DNA from: Vulcanococcus limneticus LL
GTDB lineage: Bacteria; Cyanobacteriota; Cyanobacteriia; PCC-6307; Cyanobiaceae
Reading direction: 5' to 3'
NCBI RefSeq assembly: GCF_002252705.1
Contig: NZ_NQLA01000013.1
Coordinates: 1 to 62,845, forward strand
Length of the DNA stretch: 62,845 nt
Shown one piece after another: positions 61,421 to 62,845 of the stretch (position 1 is its first letter; every line of letters begins with the position of its first letter). The notes beneath the pieces are model-generated. The model worked only from the letters and a program-made list of their open reading frames with translations. It had not been told where the DNA came from and did not search any database. The position numbers and the translations under genes were made by a program.

Positions 61421-62283
61421 CGCGCATCCCGTCGCCAATGGTCCGGTTCCTCAGCTGCCGGTTCGATGAAGTTGCCATCCTTACGGCGCTGGCCAAGATC
61501 ACATGGGCCGACGAGCCCCCCGGAGAGACGGACTATGCGGTGCTGGCTGCCCTCAAGCGAAGTTCACCGGAATGGGATCTTCCCCTGGAGCAGATCAGCG
61601 AGAAGCTCTCTACCTTCAACGATGACCAGATTGTGGGACTTGTCAATAATGTCAAAGGGATTCTTCATGAGATGGAATTCCAGGCTTTGGAGAACAGCGA
61701 TGGGGATACTGTCTACGCGGCACTGTTCCCGGATACAAATCACCAGGGGGTTGACGTCCAGTTGACGGATGCCAGCTCAGGTGAGATCTGGGAGGTACAG
61801 CTCAAGTCCACAGACAACCCAGGCTTGATCAATGAATGGTTGGAATCAAATCCGGATTCTCAAATCCTGGTCACTGAGGAGCTAGCAGAGAAGATGAACC
61901 TGGAGTCTTCTGGCCTTAGTAATCAGGAGATGACCATCAGGGTGGAAGACTTTGTGGACCGAATGCAGGAGTTGAATCAGACGACCGATGACACGATATG
62001 GACATACTTCCCCTTTCTGCCGCTTCTCTCGACTGGCATCATTGTCTTTGAGCTCTGGCGGCGGCATCGTGCGGGAATTCTTACAATTGATCAATTCCGT
62101 GATCTCACCCTGAAGACTCTTGGGATCAAGGCCGCAAAATACGCCACGCTTTTTGCTGCTCTGTCAGTACCTGGCTTGAATGTTGTGGTTGCGGTGTATC
62201 TCCTGGCTTCACTTGTGATGTCTAGCGCATCCATTGCTCATGAGGCAATGAGTTTTCGGCCGCTTAAGTGGATAAAACGCTGA
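61417..62283 (+). CDS. Membrane protein with a possible nuclease-like domain
   Basis: This 288-residue protein has a soluble N-terminal half, a central segment with a D(x)n-ExQ-like signature (HQGVDVQLTDASSGE, then WEVQLKSTDNP) resembling a degenerate PD-(D/E)xK nuclease core, followed by SNPDSQILVTEELAEKM. The C-terminal third has hydrophobic helices (about 200-217 and 238-275: AAKYATLFAALSVPGLNVVV). The predicted match to a nuclease fold is from motif shape only. It is the last gene of the vWA-DUF697 operon, overlapping the DUF697 stop. Family unknown. Confidence 0.6.
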   Translation: MTRIPSPMVRFLSCRFDEVAILTALAKITWADEPPGETDYAVLAALKRSSPEWDLPLEQISEKLSTFNDDQIVGLVNNVKGILHEMEFQALENSDGDTVYAALFPDTNHQGVDVQLTDASSGEIWEVQLKSTDNPGLINEWLESNPDSQILVTEELAEKMNLESSGLSNQEMTIRVEDFVDRMQELNQTTDDTIWTYFPFLPLLSTGIIVFELWRRHRAGILTIDQFRDLTLKTLGIKAAKYATLFAALSVPGLNVVVAVYLLASLVMSSASIAHEAMSFRPLKWIKR

Positions 62284-62472
62284 ATTGCAATGCCATACAG
62301 CAGCACGTGACGTGGATCATCTCATGCGGAATTCTGGAGCCGAACCTTAGAGAAGTGGATTGTTGGTCTATTCACGTCTTCCTCCTTCTCTGGCCTAGTG
62401 ATCGTGTAGGAATTGACCCACACGGCTGCTATCACTAAGATAAGCGCAGGGAATCGCTGCTAATTCAACTCC

Positions 62473-62790
62473 ATGAGCCTTGTTAACACGCCGATTGTTG
62501 GGGCCCAGATTTCCGAAGTATACAAATGGCTTTGCTTTGTCGGATACTTAAGTCATTCGATGATTCCAAGAAGTGCCGGTCGAATGGATGATATTCAGTC
62601 CGTCTTGGAATATGTTTCTAAGCACCGCGCTCGTGATCTAAGCGAGTCTGGCGCTTGGTGGGACTCTTTCTTGATTAACCGTGATAATAGGCTGTATACT
62701 GCATTTCTCATTAATGGTATTCGCTCAATTCCAAGAGAAGAGACTCTTGGGCACCTCGAAAAATCAACAATACACTTGATTCCGGCATGA
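62473..62790 (+). CDS. Hypothetical protein
   Basis: A 105-residue frame from ATG 62473 to a stop at 62790 (SLVNTPIVGAQISEVYKWLC, then MDDIQSVLEYVSKHRARD and SGAWWDSFLINRDNRLYTAF). Composition is AT-richer than the rest of the window, consistent with foreign origin. I recognise no family. 62284-62472 upstream holds no gene that I can see; 62791-62845 is non-coding to the window edge. Confidence 0.5.
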   Translation: MSLVNTPIVGAQISEVYKWLCFVGYLSHSMIPRSAGRMDDIQSVLEYVSKHRARDLSESGAWWDSFLINRDNRLYTAFLINGIRSIPREETLGHLEKSTIHLIPA

Positions 62791-62845
62791 TCTCGTTTAT
62801 GATTGGTTGAACAATTTTCATGCCAACAGTGGGTCAGAGAGGCTT

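Noticed and set aside
53000-62845. A second copy of the tRNA-Lys 3' end as the right attachment site
   Set aside because: I looked for GTTCGAATCTCAGG-like sequence and saw none; the island end is probably outside the window.

Overview
The window is a GC-rich stretch of a cyanobacterial chromosome, most likely a picocyanobacterium of the Synechococcus/Cyanobium type. The evidence is PsbY, a PsbP-like lipoprotein, a CrtH-type carotenoid isomerase, a DUF2488 (MgPME-cyclase) protein, an RRM protein with a glycine-rich tail, and many small proteins that look specific to cyanobacteria. No tool or database was used; names come from motifs and remembered family features.

Positions 1-51323 are core genome in short, tightly packed operons. 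The left edge holds a structured intergenic region (possible small RNA), a YihY/BrkB remnant and clpC. Then follow rimI, divergent to lysA-cdaA-uppS-bioB-trhO and a GST-DUF952 fusion gene; a rhodanese-GNAT pair; recR-lipA; a PsbP-like lipoprotein with a DAO-family oxidase; tolC divergent to an NHLM-type hlyD; two overlapping FUSC genes; an MgtC homologue; an LCP protein; an ABC exporter; rbp; and a DEAD-box helicase. A cupin gene precedes a complete recC-recB-recD operon (38182 down to 29188) with a metallophosphatase upstream of it. Further right are pdxJ, an acyltransferase with a minisatellite at its 5' end, a bolA-grxD pair, a response regulator without its phospho-acceptor Asp, a glutamate decarboxylase-MarC pair with lower GC, crtH, trmFO, psbY, a gamma-carbonic-anhydrase-like gene and tRNA-Lys(UUU).

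From tRNA-Lys to the right edge (51324-62845) the character changes and looks like a genomic island. A tyrosine recombinase sits next to the tRNA, followed by two paralogous excisionase-like HTH proteins, small orphan ORFs, a 950 bp gene-poor zone, a two-gene RecQ/phosphoribosyltransferase plus DprA module matching the PsyrTA (RqlHI) toxin-antitoxin/anti-phage system, a complete IS3-family element with a GGGAAAC frameshift site, and a three-gene module. That module has a von Willebrand A protein that has lost its N-terminus at the IS edge, a DUF697-like protein, and a membrane protein with a nuclease-like EVQLK motif. I do not know this last module as a named system. No right attachment site is visible, so the island probably continues past the window.
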